Below, piece by piece: positions 54,286-63,094 of a DNA stretch of 64,000 nucleotides (position 1 is the first letter of the stretch; every line of letters starts with the position of its first letter). The position numbers and the translations under genes are program-made. Where the stretch lies: assembly GCF_004102745.1 (NCBI RefSeq), contig NZ_RLII01000001.1, positions 186,001 through 250,000 of the forward strand, in the 5' to 3' direction. The stretch is from Acetivibrio mesophilus (GTDB lineage: Bacteria; Bacillota; Clostridia; Acetivibrionales; Acetivibrionaceae). The notes beneath the pieces are model-generated. The model did no database searches and was not told the DNA's origin. It was given only the letters and a program-made list of their open reading frames with translations.

Positions 54286-55314
54286 ATGTTGCGTAATTTT
54301 ATTAAAAAATCCAATAATACAGAGATTATCACTGTAAAACAGGTAAATAGCCAAAACTCAACTTGGGGAGGTAATGGAGTGGTTTTTTGTGTAAAAAATG
54401 GTAATGGCCTATTGTTCGATGCCAATTATTGCCCAGGGAACCATTTATTTAGTACTTTGGTCTACGGAAATACTCCATTAATAAAATTCTGTGAAGATAT
54501 GTATCGAGACTTCTGCCCGGATATAGAAGAAAAGCTTGTTTCAGCAGGTTATGGACTTAATATGAGTGAACAGCTGGTTATATCAGAATTAAGGGGCATA
54601 CTGAACAGTAAATTTATATCATTAGAGCAGTCAGTTGAAGCTCTTAAACCTCTTCTGGGTTTATTGCCAACGGGGTACTATGCACTTGTTGATACTGAAC
54701 TATGCCCTACAGATGGTAATGGTGAATTCTTTTGGAAGTTGAATAATAAACCAACTTATAATAAGGCATCTCGTCGTATACGTTATGAAGATGGGACTTA
54801 TAGTGAGGGATTTCCATATTATATTCTACCTACACAACCCCCAAGCCATTATAATCCGAAGCAGGCTGAGTTTTATAGAGATAAAGATGACTATAGAGCA
54901 TTAGCATATTATATGGCAGGATATCTATGTGTATTGATTGATGGGCATCATAAGGCTGTAGCTGCTGCTATGGATAAGAAAAAGGTAAAAACACTTGTTA
55001 TTGTTCCGACAAGAGCCATAGTGACGTTAAATGATGATATGCTAAAACGTGGTATATATATAGGCCGTACATTCTTTGGTGAGAAAGAGTTGACTATTAT
55101 ACCTTTTTCAAAAATAATTAAATTATTTGGTTCATGTAGGATTGAAAGAGAAGAGTTAGAAAAATATATGTCAATGTGTAATAGAGATTTTGATCAATAT
55201 TACGATTGGCCTCCTGAAATATTGGAAGCAGAAAAGACTTTTCCGGATGTAATTACTGTTGCAAGACAGCAGTGGGCACAAGGCATATCAGACAATTTTG
55301 ATCTTATTCCCTAA
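54286..55314 (+). CDS. Unrecognised protein with ParB-like DGHHK motif
   Basis: I do not recognise this 342-residue protein as a whole. The N-terminal part is beta-rich (NSQNSTWGGNGVVFCVKNGNGLLFDANYC). At about residues 218-226 it reads LIDGHHKAVAA, the motif by which ParB/sulfiredoxin-fold proteins bind nucleotide. The central segment has EFYRDKDDYRALAYYMAGY. No signal or membrane spans. GGGGTGGCACT before the ATG is a modest ribosome binding site. It stands alone between the NTase and LytTR units. A nucleotide-dependent enzyme is possible. Confidence 0.7.
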   Translation: MLRNFIKKSNNTEIITVKQVNSQNSTWGGNGVVFCVKNGNGLLFDANYCPGNHLFSTLVYGNTPLIKFCEDMYRDFCPDIEEKLVSAGYGLNMSEQLVISELRGILNSKFISLEQSVEALKPLLGLLPTGYYALVDTELCPTDGNGEFFWKLNNKPTYNKASRRIRYEDGTYSEGFPYYILPTQPPSHYNPKQAEFYRDKDDYRALAYYMAGYLCVLIDGHHKAVAAAMDKKKVKTLVIVPTRAIVTLNDDMLKRGIYIGRTFFGEKELTIIPFSKIIKLFGSCRIEREELEKYMSMCNRDFDQYYDWPPEILEAEKTFPDVITVARQQWAQGISDNFDLIP

Positions 55315-55364
55315 AACTTTAAAATTGGAATCGCATTGAATCAAGTAAGGAAGTGAGAGCACAA

Positions 55365-55799
55365 ATGCAGGTTGTATTTGAAAAGGTAGAATCAAAGGAG
55401 CAGGAAATAGCTCTCATAAAAGCTGTCGAGAAGACTTCTGATATTCAGAGCGCAATTGATCTGCTTGAAAATGGCATAAACAGTATTTCAGTTACAAAGG
55501 ATGGCATAACTTACATGTGTAAAATAAATGCTGTTTATTATATTGAATCAGTTGATAAGCGTACTTACATTTATACAAAGAATGATTGCTTTGAGACTAA
55601 GAGCAGGCTCTATGAATTGGAGGAAAAGCTTGGCACATATTTTGCCAGGTGCTCAAAGGCAATGATAGTAAATCTCAAAAAAATAAGGAATGTCCGATCA
55701 GAACTTGGTGGAAGATTGAATGCTGAAATGCTAAATGGTGAGAAGATTGTCATTTCCAGAAGTTACGTGAAAGATATCAAAAGGAGGATGGATCTATGA
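55365..55799 (+). CDS. LytTR-family DNA-binding regulator
   Basis: The 144-residue protein has no receiver domain. Residues 45-140 form the LytTR domain: YMCKINAVYYIESVDKRTYIYTKNDCFETKSRLYELEEKLGTYFARCSKAMIVNLKKIRNVR, then GEKIVISRSYVKDIKRRM. ATG 55365 is preferred over the GTG at 55353. It overlaps DUF3021 by 4 bases (ATGA). LytTR-DUF3021 pairs regulate themselves and adjacent ABC exporters, exactly the arrangement here. Confidence 0.93.
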   Translation: MQVVFEKVESKEQEIALIKAVEKTSDIQSAIDLLENGINSISVTKDGITYMCKINAVYYIESVDKRTYIYTKNDCFETKSRLYELEEKLGTYFARCSKAMIVNLKKIRNVRSELGGRLNAEMLNGEKIVISRSYVKDIKRRMDL

Positions 55800-56227
55800 T
55801 AGAGAGGATAAAAACATTATTTATTCAGATGCTTATGATATCCACCGGAATCCTTTTTATTATAAGTGTAGAAGGGGTAACATATCATCTTCTTGGTGAA
55901 GAGTTCAGCCTTGATTGGTACCACCCATTGTCAGTTTTAGTGGCTGGATTTGTATGTGCTATTCCAACTCTTTTACTTATGAACTATGGAGAATGGAGTA
56001 GAAAGATATTTATTATTAAGCTTATAATTCACATGTTTTTGCTATATGGGATAGTAGTTTTAATGGGATATATTTTTTCGTGGTATACGAGGTGGGATGG
56101 TTTTTTATTTGTGACAATAGGCTATTTTCTGGTTTATCTTTTTGTGTGGATAGCCAGCATATGGATAGGGAAACAGGATGAAAAGAAAATAAATAAAGCC
56201 TTGGAAGCTATCCGGGACGAGGAATAA
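55796..56227 (+). CDS. DUF3021 membrane protein
   Basis: The 143-residue protein has four hydrophobic spans (about 9-28, 41-60, 73-95 and 105-126), the DUF3021 layout. It begins MIERIKTLFIQMLMISTGILFIISVEG. Members are thought to act as membrane anti-activators of the LytTR protein encoded just before. The start overlaps the LytTR stop by 4 bases. A terminator follows 17 bases after its stop. Confidence 0.92.
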   Translation: MIERIKTLFIQMLMISTGILFIISVEGVTYHLLGEEFSLDWYHPLSVLVAGFVCAIPTLLLMNYGEWSRKIFIIKLIIHMFLLYGIVVLMGYIFSWYTRWDGFLFVTIGYFLVYLFVWIASIWIGKQDEKKINKALEAIRDEE

Positions 56228-56243
56228 AAAAATAGAGTGATGA

Positions 56244-56297
56244 AAAGAGCAACTTGGTAACCGTTTTTTGCAACTTAGGTTCTTTGCTCTTTTTTTA
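56244..56297 (+). terminator. Terminator or attenuator before ABC pair
   Basis: AAAGAGCAA (56244-56252) pairs with TTGCTCTTT (56284-56292), followed by a run of T. The long loop leaves room for alternative pairing, so partial read-through into the ABC genes is plausible. Confidence 0.7.
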
Positions 56298-56373
56298 TTG
56301 CAGTTGTTTTGGTATGGTTTTCCTTGAAGAGATGAAATGGCATTTTATTTGATGCCAGAAGGAGGAACATAAA

Positions 56374-57300
56374 ATGAGTGCAGTAGTAGAAGTAAAAAAT
56401 CTTGTCAAAAAATATAAGGAACATGTGGCAGTAGATGACATTTCATTTTCAGTTGAGGAAGGAGAACTGTTTGCCTTTTTAGGTGAAAACGGAGCGGGAA
56501 AATCAACAACGATCAATATACTGTGCACTATTTTGGAAAAGACTTCTGGTGAAGCGACAATCTGTGGTTATGAGCTTGGAAAGGATGATGATGAGATTAG
56601 AAAAAGTATTGGTATTGTGTTTCAAAATTCAGTGCTTGATAACAAGCTCACAGTAAAAGAGAATCTGTATACACGCGGTTCTTATTACGGATTGTCAAGA
56701 GCAGAAATTGCAGATAAACTGAAGGAATATGACGAGTACTTTGAAATGTCAGAGATCTGGAACAGAAGATATGAAAAATTATCAGGTGGACAGAGAAGAA
56801 GAGTGGATATCTGCAGAGCACTATTAAATGATCCTAAAATTCTATTTCTAGATGAGCCGACTACCGGACTTGATCCGAAATCCAGAAGGCTTGTATGGGA
56901 TTACATCGATTCGCTTAGAAAGAAACGTAAAATGACCATTTTTCTTACGACACACTATATGGAAGAAACAAGAGATGCGGATCATGTTGTAATTATGGAC
57001 CATGGCAAAATAATGTGTCAGGGCACACCGGCAGAACTGAAAAGCAAATATGCCCCGGGACATTTCATATGGTATACCGCCAAAAGTCCGAAGGCAGAAC
57101 AACTACTGACACAGCTTGAAGGAGAAAAAGCAATAGATATGTCCGCACCAAAATATGATGTGGATCATTATGATATATCAATTCATGGCAACATCACAGA
57201 GTTTTTGTACCAACATAAAGATGTGATTACGGATTATGAAATAATCAAGGGAAGTATGGATGATGTGTTTTTGAATATAACAGGAAAGGAGCTTGAGTAA
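56374..57300 (+). CDS. ABC-2 type exporter ATP-binding protein (DrrA-like)
   Basis: The 308-residue ATPase has Walker A GENGAGKST at residues 37-45, Q-loop VFQNSVLDNKLT, signature LSGGQRRR, Walker B ILFLDEPTTGLDP and the C-terminal extension with MDDVFLNITGKELE (DUF4162 type). Such ATPases export antibiotics or polysaccharides. AGGAGGAA precedes the ATG. Its TAA shares one base with the permease ATG. It is likely controlled by the LytTR-DUF3021 pair just upstream. Confidence 0.95.
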   Translation: MSAVVEVKNLVKKYKEHVAVDDISFSVEEGELFAFLGENGAGKSTTINILCTILEKTSGEATICGYELGKDDDEIRKSIGIVFQNSVLDNKLTVKENLYTRGSYYGLSRAEIADKLKEYDEYFEMSEIWNRRYEKLSGGQRRRVDICRALLNDPKILFLDEPTTGLDPKSRRLVWDYIDSLRKKRKMTIFLTTHYMEETRDADHVVIMDHGKIMCQGTPAELKSKYAPGHFIWYTAKSPKAEQLLTQLEGEKAIDMSAPKYDVDHYDISIHGNITEFLYQHKDVITDYEIIKGSMDDVFLNITGKELE

Positions 57301-58211
57301 TGAAAGGATTTATTGGATTGACTAAGAGACATCTGCTGTTATATTTTAAGGATATTCAGTCAGTTGTTTTTTCATTATTAACTTCAATTATTGTATTTGT
57401 TTTGTATCTATTGTTCCTAAAGGGGACGTTTGTGGATGCTATTAATAGTGTAATGAATGGGTTAGAAAGTATTATTAATTCTAAAGACATTGAAATGCTG
57501 GTCAATGGGATTCTTTTAACCGGTATTATGGGCTCTGCTATGATTACCGTTCCTTATAACTGCTTAACGACAGTTGTAAAAGACAGAGAGAATAAGATTG
57601 ATTACGATATCTCTGCTACTCCTATGAAAAGATGGCAGATTATTTTATCCTATTTTGTCTCGTCAGTTATTTCTGCATTTGTAATGACGGCAATTATTTT
57701 TACGATTGGATTGATAACATTGAATGCAATGGGAGACACTTGTTTATCGGTAAAGACAATCATAAAACTGTATGGAGTTATCATACTTGGGGCAATATCT
57801 GCGACGGCATTCTTTATGATAATAGTACTTTTCTTTAAGTCCTCTTCGGCATGTGCGGCCTTCTTTGGGATGTTGTCGGCTGCAACAGGCTTTGTGATTG
57901 GGGCATATATACCTGTGTCGCAGTTTTCCGACAGTGTTCAGACGGCTTGCAATATTTTTCCCGCCAGTCATATAACAGTACTTTTTCGGAATACACTACT
58001 AAGTGGCGTACTTGAAAAGATAAATAATGATATAGGGGGATTGGACCAGGGTAAATTTGCAGAAAGCATTCAGGATATTTTCTCATTTCAGGCTTATATG
58101 TTTGGTGAACATCTAAAAACGAATATGTCTGTAATTTATACGTGTGTATTTGCAAGCATTACTATAATTGTTATGACATTGCTTTATGCTAAAACATATA
58201 AGAGAAGATAA
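57300..58211 (+). CDS. ABC-2 type transporter permease
   Basis: The 303-residue protein has six expected hydrophobic spans: about 20-40, 62-82, 105-130, 140-165, 172-195 and 268-290, the ABC-2 permease layout. It opens MKGFIGLTKRHLLLYFKDIQSVVFSLLTSII. Start overlaps the ATPase stop by one base. Together they form a complete exporter. No terminator is obvious within 50 bases after it. Confidence 0.93.
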   Translation: MKGFIGLTKRHLLLYFKDIQSVVFSLLTSIIVFVLYLLFLKGTFVDAINSVMNGLESIINSKDIEMLVNGILLTGIMGSAMITVPYNCLTTVVKDRENKIDYDISATPMKRWQIILSYFVSSVISAFVMTAIIFTIGLITLNAMGDTCLSVKTIIKLYGVIILGAISATAFFMIIVLFFKSSSACAAFFGMLSAATGFVIGAYIPVSQFSDSVQTACNIFPASHITVLFRNTLLSGVLEKINNDIGGLDQGKFAESIQDIFSFQAYMFGEHLKTNMSVIYTCVFASITIIVMTLLYAKTYKRR

Positions 58212-58425
58212 CATCAGGATTGCTTTTGCAATGTCTGGTAGTATGCCACTAGCCTTTCAGGCGGTGAGCATATCTTTCGCCTTCAGAGGATTATCATTCT
58301 TAACCCATGTAATAATCTGAGACTGAAAAGATTGAAAGAACATTTGTTCAAAAATATAGATATCTGATATACTGTAAGTAAAAAAAGAGAAGTTTGTAAT
58401 TGAAATTAAAGTCATTTTTTATATG

Positions 58426-58449
58426 TTAGTGAAAATAATATTACACTAA
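58426..58449 (+). promoter_or_regulatory. 24-bp near-palindromic operator (second site)
   Basis: Arms TTAGTGAAA (58426-58434) and TTACACTAA (58441-58449) with a 6-base centre match the site before the CoA-disulfide reductase gene in arms and spacing. It precedes a dehydrogenase remnant. Confidence 0.55.
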
Positions 58450-58465
58450 TAGGGAGGCTTATATA

Positions 58466-58530
58466 AAGCCATTGGAAGGTAAAGTGGCTGTTGTTACCGG
58501 AGTCAGTACAGGAGTTGGGATACTACAATT
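58466..58530 (+). pseudogene. Short-chain dehydrogenase N-terminal remnant
   Basis: The frame reads KPLEGKVAVVTGVSTGVG, the first strand and NAD(P)-binding glycine loop of an SDR enzyme, behind GGGAGG at 58452-58457. It loses similarity after about 20 codons, and the start codon itself is not an ATG. Confidence 0.6.
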
Positions 58531-59061
58531 CAGAAAACAGCGATACCCACATCTTACAGAAATGAATTATGGCAACAGATGACGGAAGATAACACCTCTT
58601 GGGCCATGTGGAGTGCCTTGTGTTGTGTCAACGGTACAAAAGTGAGTGCGCAAGAAAGCCTTATATATCAAGGCTATAAGCACATGTGGATACGAAACCT
58701 ATTAGGTGGAAACGGGATTCAATTATTTAGGGGACTTATTTATGAATAATATAAAAGAGAAAGTAGCTATAGCAGCAGACTTCATAACTATATTGTTGTG
58801 AATTGTTGTAATAGCAGATTACATTTATTCTTTTTTTGCATATAATAGAGTTGGATTATTTTGTGATGCGTCTTTTCATGCCAACTGAGCAAGACAAAAG
58901 GGATTAAGCCCCTAGTCAGGAGAGAAGTTGATACTTGGGAATGGAAAAAGGTGGGCATAGTTTTTTGCTTAAAAAACCATGTAACCCCTGAAATATAGGT
59001 TTTGAAGAAAAAATGGGATGTCAAACTTGACACTATCTGTTACTAATAGGGGGATTATGAA

Positions 59062-60135
59062 ATGGAGAAAATTGGCAAACGATTAATGAAAATAATTAAA
59101 TGGACTGTGATTGTTTTGGTTTCTGCTATCGTACTATTTTTTATAGTGCGTTTTGTCGGGCAGAAGATAAATGCGAGAACACCTGAAGGCGGAATTAATG
59201 AGTCGATGTACGTTGACATCAACGGAACGAAACAATGGATTAGTATCTATGGAGAAGATATAAACAATCCTGTTCTGTTATATTTGCATGGTGGTCCAGG
59301 TGCATCTACGAGTTCTTATGACTATGCTTTCACGAGAAAATGGGCTGACATATATACCGTTGTTACATGGGACCAAAGAAATTGTGGGAAGAGCTATTCT
59401 GAGGAGCAAAACGATACAATCATAACTTATGACCTGATGATGACTGACGGTGTAGAGATGACAGAATTTATTTTGGATTATTTAGGTAAGGATAGAATCA
59501 CACTTCTTGGTCATTCATGGGGAACAGTATATGGGGCCAATCTTGCTCTTGAATATCCACAATATTATGATTGCTTTATCGGAACAGGACAGTTTATTAA
59601 TTTTCACGATAATGAAGTTGCATTCAAAGAAATAGCAACAACTTGGGTTGGTGATGATGAAGAAGGCAAAAAACTAATTAACCGTTTGACAATAGGTGAT
59701 TTCTCAATGGATTATTTTGAAGCAAGAAACACCTTGATGAGTAAATACGGATATGATATTTTTGCTGATGGAACAGATTACAATCTAGTAACCGCACAGA
59801 TTTTTAATCCTTATTATTCGATATCGGATTTCATTTCATTTATGAATTCGGATTTTTCCCAATATATGATGTTTGTAAATTCCGATGAATTCACAAAATT
59901 CTGGTTGTCGGATAGAAACGAATATCAGATTCCATATTACAACATTAATGGGGATAAGGATTATCAGACTAATTACATATTGGCCCAGGAATATTTTGAT
60001 ACGGTCGAGGCTCCATATAAAAAAATGTATATCATGAAGGATACCACTCATGGATTATTGGAAGCAAAATCAGATGAATTTTCAGAGATTTTGCATGAAA
60101 TAGCCGAATTGGAAAAAAACAGAGGGGGCGATTAA
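59062..60135 (+). CDS. Membrane-anchored alpha/beta hydrolase (proline iminopeptidase-like)
   Basis: The 357-residue protein has an N-terminal membrane span (about 12-35) that anchors it with the hydrolase outside. The fold motifs are HGGPG at residues 76-80 (oxyanion hole, typical of proline iminopeptidase S33), DQRNCGKS and the nucleophile elbow GHSWG with S152. The likely catalytic His is in DTTHGLLE. GGGGGATT precedes the ATG. It may hydrolyse peptides or esters at the cell surface. Stands alone. Confidence 0.9.
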   Translation: MEKIGKRLMKIIKWTVIVLVSAIVLFFIVRFVGQKINARTPEGGINESMYVDINGTKQWISIYGEDINNPVLLYLHGGPGASTSSYDYAFTRKWADIYTVVTWDQRNCGKSYSEEQNDTIITYDLMMTDGVEMTEFILDYLGKDRITLLGHSWGTVYGANLALEYPQYYDCFIGTGQFINFHDNEVAFKEIATTWVGDDEEGKKLINRLTIGDFSMDYFEARNTLMSKYGYDIFADGTDYNLVTAQIFNPYYSISDFISFMNSDFSQYMMFVNSDEFTKFWLSDRNEYQIPYYNINGDKDYQTNYILAQEYFDTVEAPYKKMYIMKDTTHGLLEAKSDEFSEILHEIAELEKNRGGD

Positions 60136-60278
60136 CTTATTGTCAACCAATTTTTGACTTTTTTAGTGGTGTTTCATGTCAAAAAAACTGCATTTCATGA
60201 CAAAAGCATTTTTCCCCGTTTCAGTTATGATAAATTAATTTTAACTATGAGCATATCTATTTAAGGGGGATCGAACAT

Positions 60279-63080
60279 ATGAAAGCAAGGCTTTTAACTT
60301 TGCTGACAGCTCTCTGTATTATGCTGAGCTTGCTTCCGGTATCAGCAGAGGAAGCTCCCGTCATAACCATAATAACTCAGCCAGCTTCTTTAACTGAAGT
60401 CACACAAGGTGAAGTATCGGGAAAGTTATTTGAAACTGCCAGTGCAAGTGTTAAGGATCCAACACCGGTAATAACCATAACAAAGCAACCGGAAAAGATA
60501 ACTACAGTTTATCAAAAGTTAGAAAAAGCAGAGCTGACTGTTGAAGCCAATCTTTCGAATAATGGTTTTTTAAAATATCAGTGGTACAGCAACACTACAA
60601 ACAGTAATATAGGAGGTACTCCCGTTACCGCCGCTTCGCGAAGCAGCTTTACGACCCCGCGGTATATGGAAGTTGGAACATACTATTACTACTGCGTAAT
60701 CACATCATCTGATGCAGAGCCGGTACGTTCCGAGGTTGCTACTGTTATTGTTGAGCCTGAGCCTGCTGATATAAAAATAATTAGACAGCCGGAAGAAACA
60801 GTCTCGCTTATAAAAGGAAATACCGACTGGACCTTGTGGGTTATAGCATATGCGTCCTCAAACGCAGAATTGACCTACCAATGGTACTCAAACACCGTTT
60901 GCGATAGTAATTCGGGAACACCCATTCTAGGTGCTACGAAAGAAAAGTTTATGATTCCAGCAGACTTAGACGGCGGGACATATTACTATTACTGCGAACT
61001 AAGTGCTCCCGGTGCAGAGCCGGTTTACACAGATGTTACAACGGTTAATGTTAAGGTTAAAGAATCCCGAAATGCACCTCCTGCACCAACTCTTGAGTCG
61101 AAAACATCAGATAGCATTACTCTTGTATATAACAATTTAGACATTGAATTCAGCATGGACGGAAAGAATTGGGGTGGTCCGATATTTAGGGGGCTTACGC
61201 CCTATACCACTTATACAATTTACGCCCGGTATAAAGATACTTATACACATTATGCGTCTCCGGCAAGTGAGCCATTAATGGTCAGGACTTCTAAAAGAGC
61301 TGTGGACAAAGGAGAACAAACAGCTCCTTCTGCGCCGGAATTATTAAGCAAAACCGGTAGAAGTGTCACCCTGAAACCAATTGAAGGTGCCGAATATAGA
61401 AGGGACGGGGAGGTGTGGCAGGATAGCAACACATTCTATAACCTGTCTTTTTCTACTACATATAAATTTTACGCTCGCATGAAGCAAACTGATGAATTAA
61501 AAGCATCACCGGAGAGTTCTCCACTTAAAGTTATCACTGAAGTATCCGGCGGATTTCCCTTTGTACCGAGTAATAAGAACATGACAAACGGTATTATTAA
61601 GTCTGGCTGGGCATATATCTATACCCGCGATTATGGTTCCATTGCCCCGAGTAACGGTGGTGTTGTTTCGCCGACAAGAAGCTTTCCCCTTTACTATTTT
61701 GAGCATCTGGGTGATAACAAATACTATATTCATACTGCTAACGGAGGATATCTTTCATACCTTGGCCCACTAAAAAGTAATGCTACAATCATTATCAGCG
61801 ATAAGCCTTGTGAGTGGAAAATCTACGGTCAGAATGCAGGAGGCTATATTGAATATAACTTCAATGTCGCCAGTGACACTACATATTACCTCAAACTCTG
61901 GGGTGGAGATGGGGAAGAAACTACGGATTCAAATGTGGCACTTGTAAAAGATAAAGCAAACAGGTTCCAACGAGATGGTGCCCAGTTAACAATAAGAACC
62001 CAAGTTGCAGATGAGGATATTCCTCAGTGGTGGAAAGAGTATAAAAAAGGAAAAACCGAACCAACGTACGATGTTGTTGAAATAATAACCTATGAAGCTG
62101 CCAACAGTAAAAAACCAACCGACGGACAGGGAACTTCAGAGGGAATATCATCCGGCGAAATCGTACCGGTTACCGCTAACCCAAGTCAAACGAGATTTGT
62201 GATGAATGGCAAGCCCGTATCAGTTACGGCGGCGTACAACATAAAAAACACCAATTACTTGCAGCTTCGCGCGATCGCTTCGATGCTAAACGGCACTGCC
62301 GCTCAGTTCGATGTAGGTTGGGATGGACAGTATGCCGTAATAGAACCCGGCAGGCCTTATAGTGGCACAGTTACTGCAACCAGACTTCAAAGTACAACTA
62401 ATGTCCGCAGTAGTGATACGAAATTCAAGATGAACGGGGAAGTATTTTCATTTTCAGATGCACGGCTAATTGACGGTGATACCAATTACATTCAACTGCG
62501 TGAGTTTGCACAGAAGCTTTCCGGAACTGCATCACAGTTCAATGTGTACTGGGACAGCGATGCAGGCCAGGCGGTCATTCAGCCGGGTCTAACTTATACG
62601 GGGTGGCCACAGATTATTGAGACATCCGACGATACAGATTCAAGTAGTGAAGAGTCGGAGAAGGAAGTTTACTATATTAAAGCTTCAAAAAACAAAAACT
62701 TTGTTATAGATGTATCTGATGCAAGTGAAGATGATGGTGCAAAACTCAATCTTCACACCAAGACCGGTAATGATAATCAAAAATTCAGACTTATCAAAAT
62801 GGACGGAGATGTGTATGTAATCCAGTGTGTTCATTCCGGTAAGTGGTGGACCAGCAGCGGGAAGAAGGGAGCGGTACTCAACCAGTCCGTCTCTGTAACC
62901 GATGGCAGTTCTATAACCTTCAGAATAATAAAACAGGCAAACGGGACATACAGAATTATAGATAGCGCAGGGCTTTATGTAGGTGTTTCAGATGCAAAAA
63001 TGGAAAATGGAGCAAATATCATACTTTGGACAGAAGCTTCAGATGAAAGTCAGACATTTATTCTTGAAAGGATAGAATAA
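60279..63080 (+). CDS. Secreted multidomain protein with Ig-like repeats and ricin-type lectin
   Basis: The 933-residue protein starts with a signal peptide (cleavage after VSA near residue 23). Two Ig-like repeats follow (about 68-160 and 165-263), each with LKYQWYSN or LTYQWYSN and a YYYYC motif. Two fibronectin-like or Ig-like repeats lie at about 267-340 and 345-420, a beta-rich centre at 425-600, and two copies of the copper-amine-oxidase-N-like stalk domain (FVMNGKPVSVTAAYNIKNTN and FKMNGEVFSFSDARLIDGD). The C-terminal 140 residues are a ricin-type beta-trefoil. No catalytic domain is seen; a sugar-binding surface protein is likely. AAGGGGGAT precedes the ATG. Confidence 0.88.
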   Translation: MKARLLTLLTALCIMLSLLPVSAEEAPVITIITQPASLTEVTQGEVSGKLFETASASVKDPTPVITITKQPEKITTVYQKLEKAELTVEANLSNNGFLKYQWYSNTTNSNIGGTPVTAASRSSFTTPRYMEVGTYYYYCVITSSDAEPVRSEVATVIVEPEPADIKIIRQPEETVSLIKGNTDWTLWVIAYASSNAELTYQWYSNTVCDSNSGTPILGATKEKFMIPADLDGGTYYYYCELSAPGAEPVYTDVTTVNVKVKESRNAPPAPTLESKTSDSITLVYNNLDIEFSMDGKNWGGPIFRGLTPYTTYTIYARYKDTYTHYASPASEPLMVRTSKRAVDKGEQTAPSAPELLSKTGRSVTLKPIEGAEYRRDGEVWQDSNTFYNLSFSTTYKFYARMKQTDELKASPESSPLKVITEVSGGFPFVPSNKNMTNGIIKSGWAYIYTRDYGSIAPSNGGVVSPTRSFPLYYFEHLGDNKYYIHTANGGYLSYLGPLKSNATIIISDKPCEWKIYGQNAGGYIEYNFNVASDTTYYLKLWGGDGEETTDSNVALVKDKANRFQRDGAQLTIRTQVADEDIPQWWKEYKKGKTEPTYDVVEIITYEAANSKKPTDGQGTSEGISSGEIVPVTANPSQTRFVMNGKPVSVTAAYNIKNTNYLQLRAIASMLNGTAAQFDVGWDGQYAVIEPGRPYSGTVTATRLQSTTNVRSSDTKFKMNGEVFSFSDARLIDGDTNYIQLREFAQKLSGTASQFNVYWDSDAGQAVIQPGLTYTGWPQIIETSDDTDSSSEESEKEVYYIKASKNKNFVIDVSDASEDDGAKLNLHTKTGNDNQKFRLIKMDGDVYVIQCVHSGKWWTSSGKKGAVLNQSVSVTDGSSITFRIIKQANGTYRIIDSAGLYVGVSDAKMENGANIILWTEASDESQTFILERIE

Positions 63081-63094
63081 AGGAGGCGTATACG

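Larger units (their letters stand above)
58212..59061. other. Long gene-poor stretch with remnants
   Basis: About 850 bases without an intact gene. It includes a near-palindromic operator (58426-58449), a short-chain dehydrogenase tip (58466-58530) and, at 58744-58800, a short reading MNNIKEKVAIAADFITILL that ends at once. The sequence at 58550-58730 is open in patches but matches nothing I recognise. Confidence 0.5.

Noticed and set aside
58550-58730. Second mobile-element remnant in the 58 kb gap
   Set aside because: Patches are open but no transposase or recombinase motif could be named.
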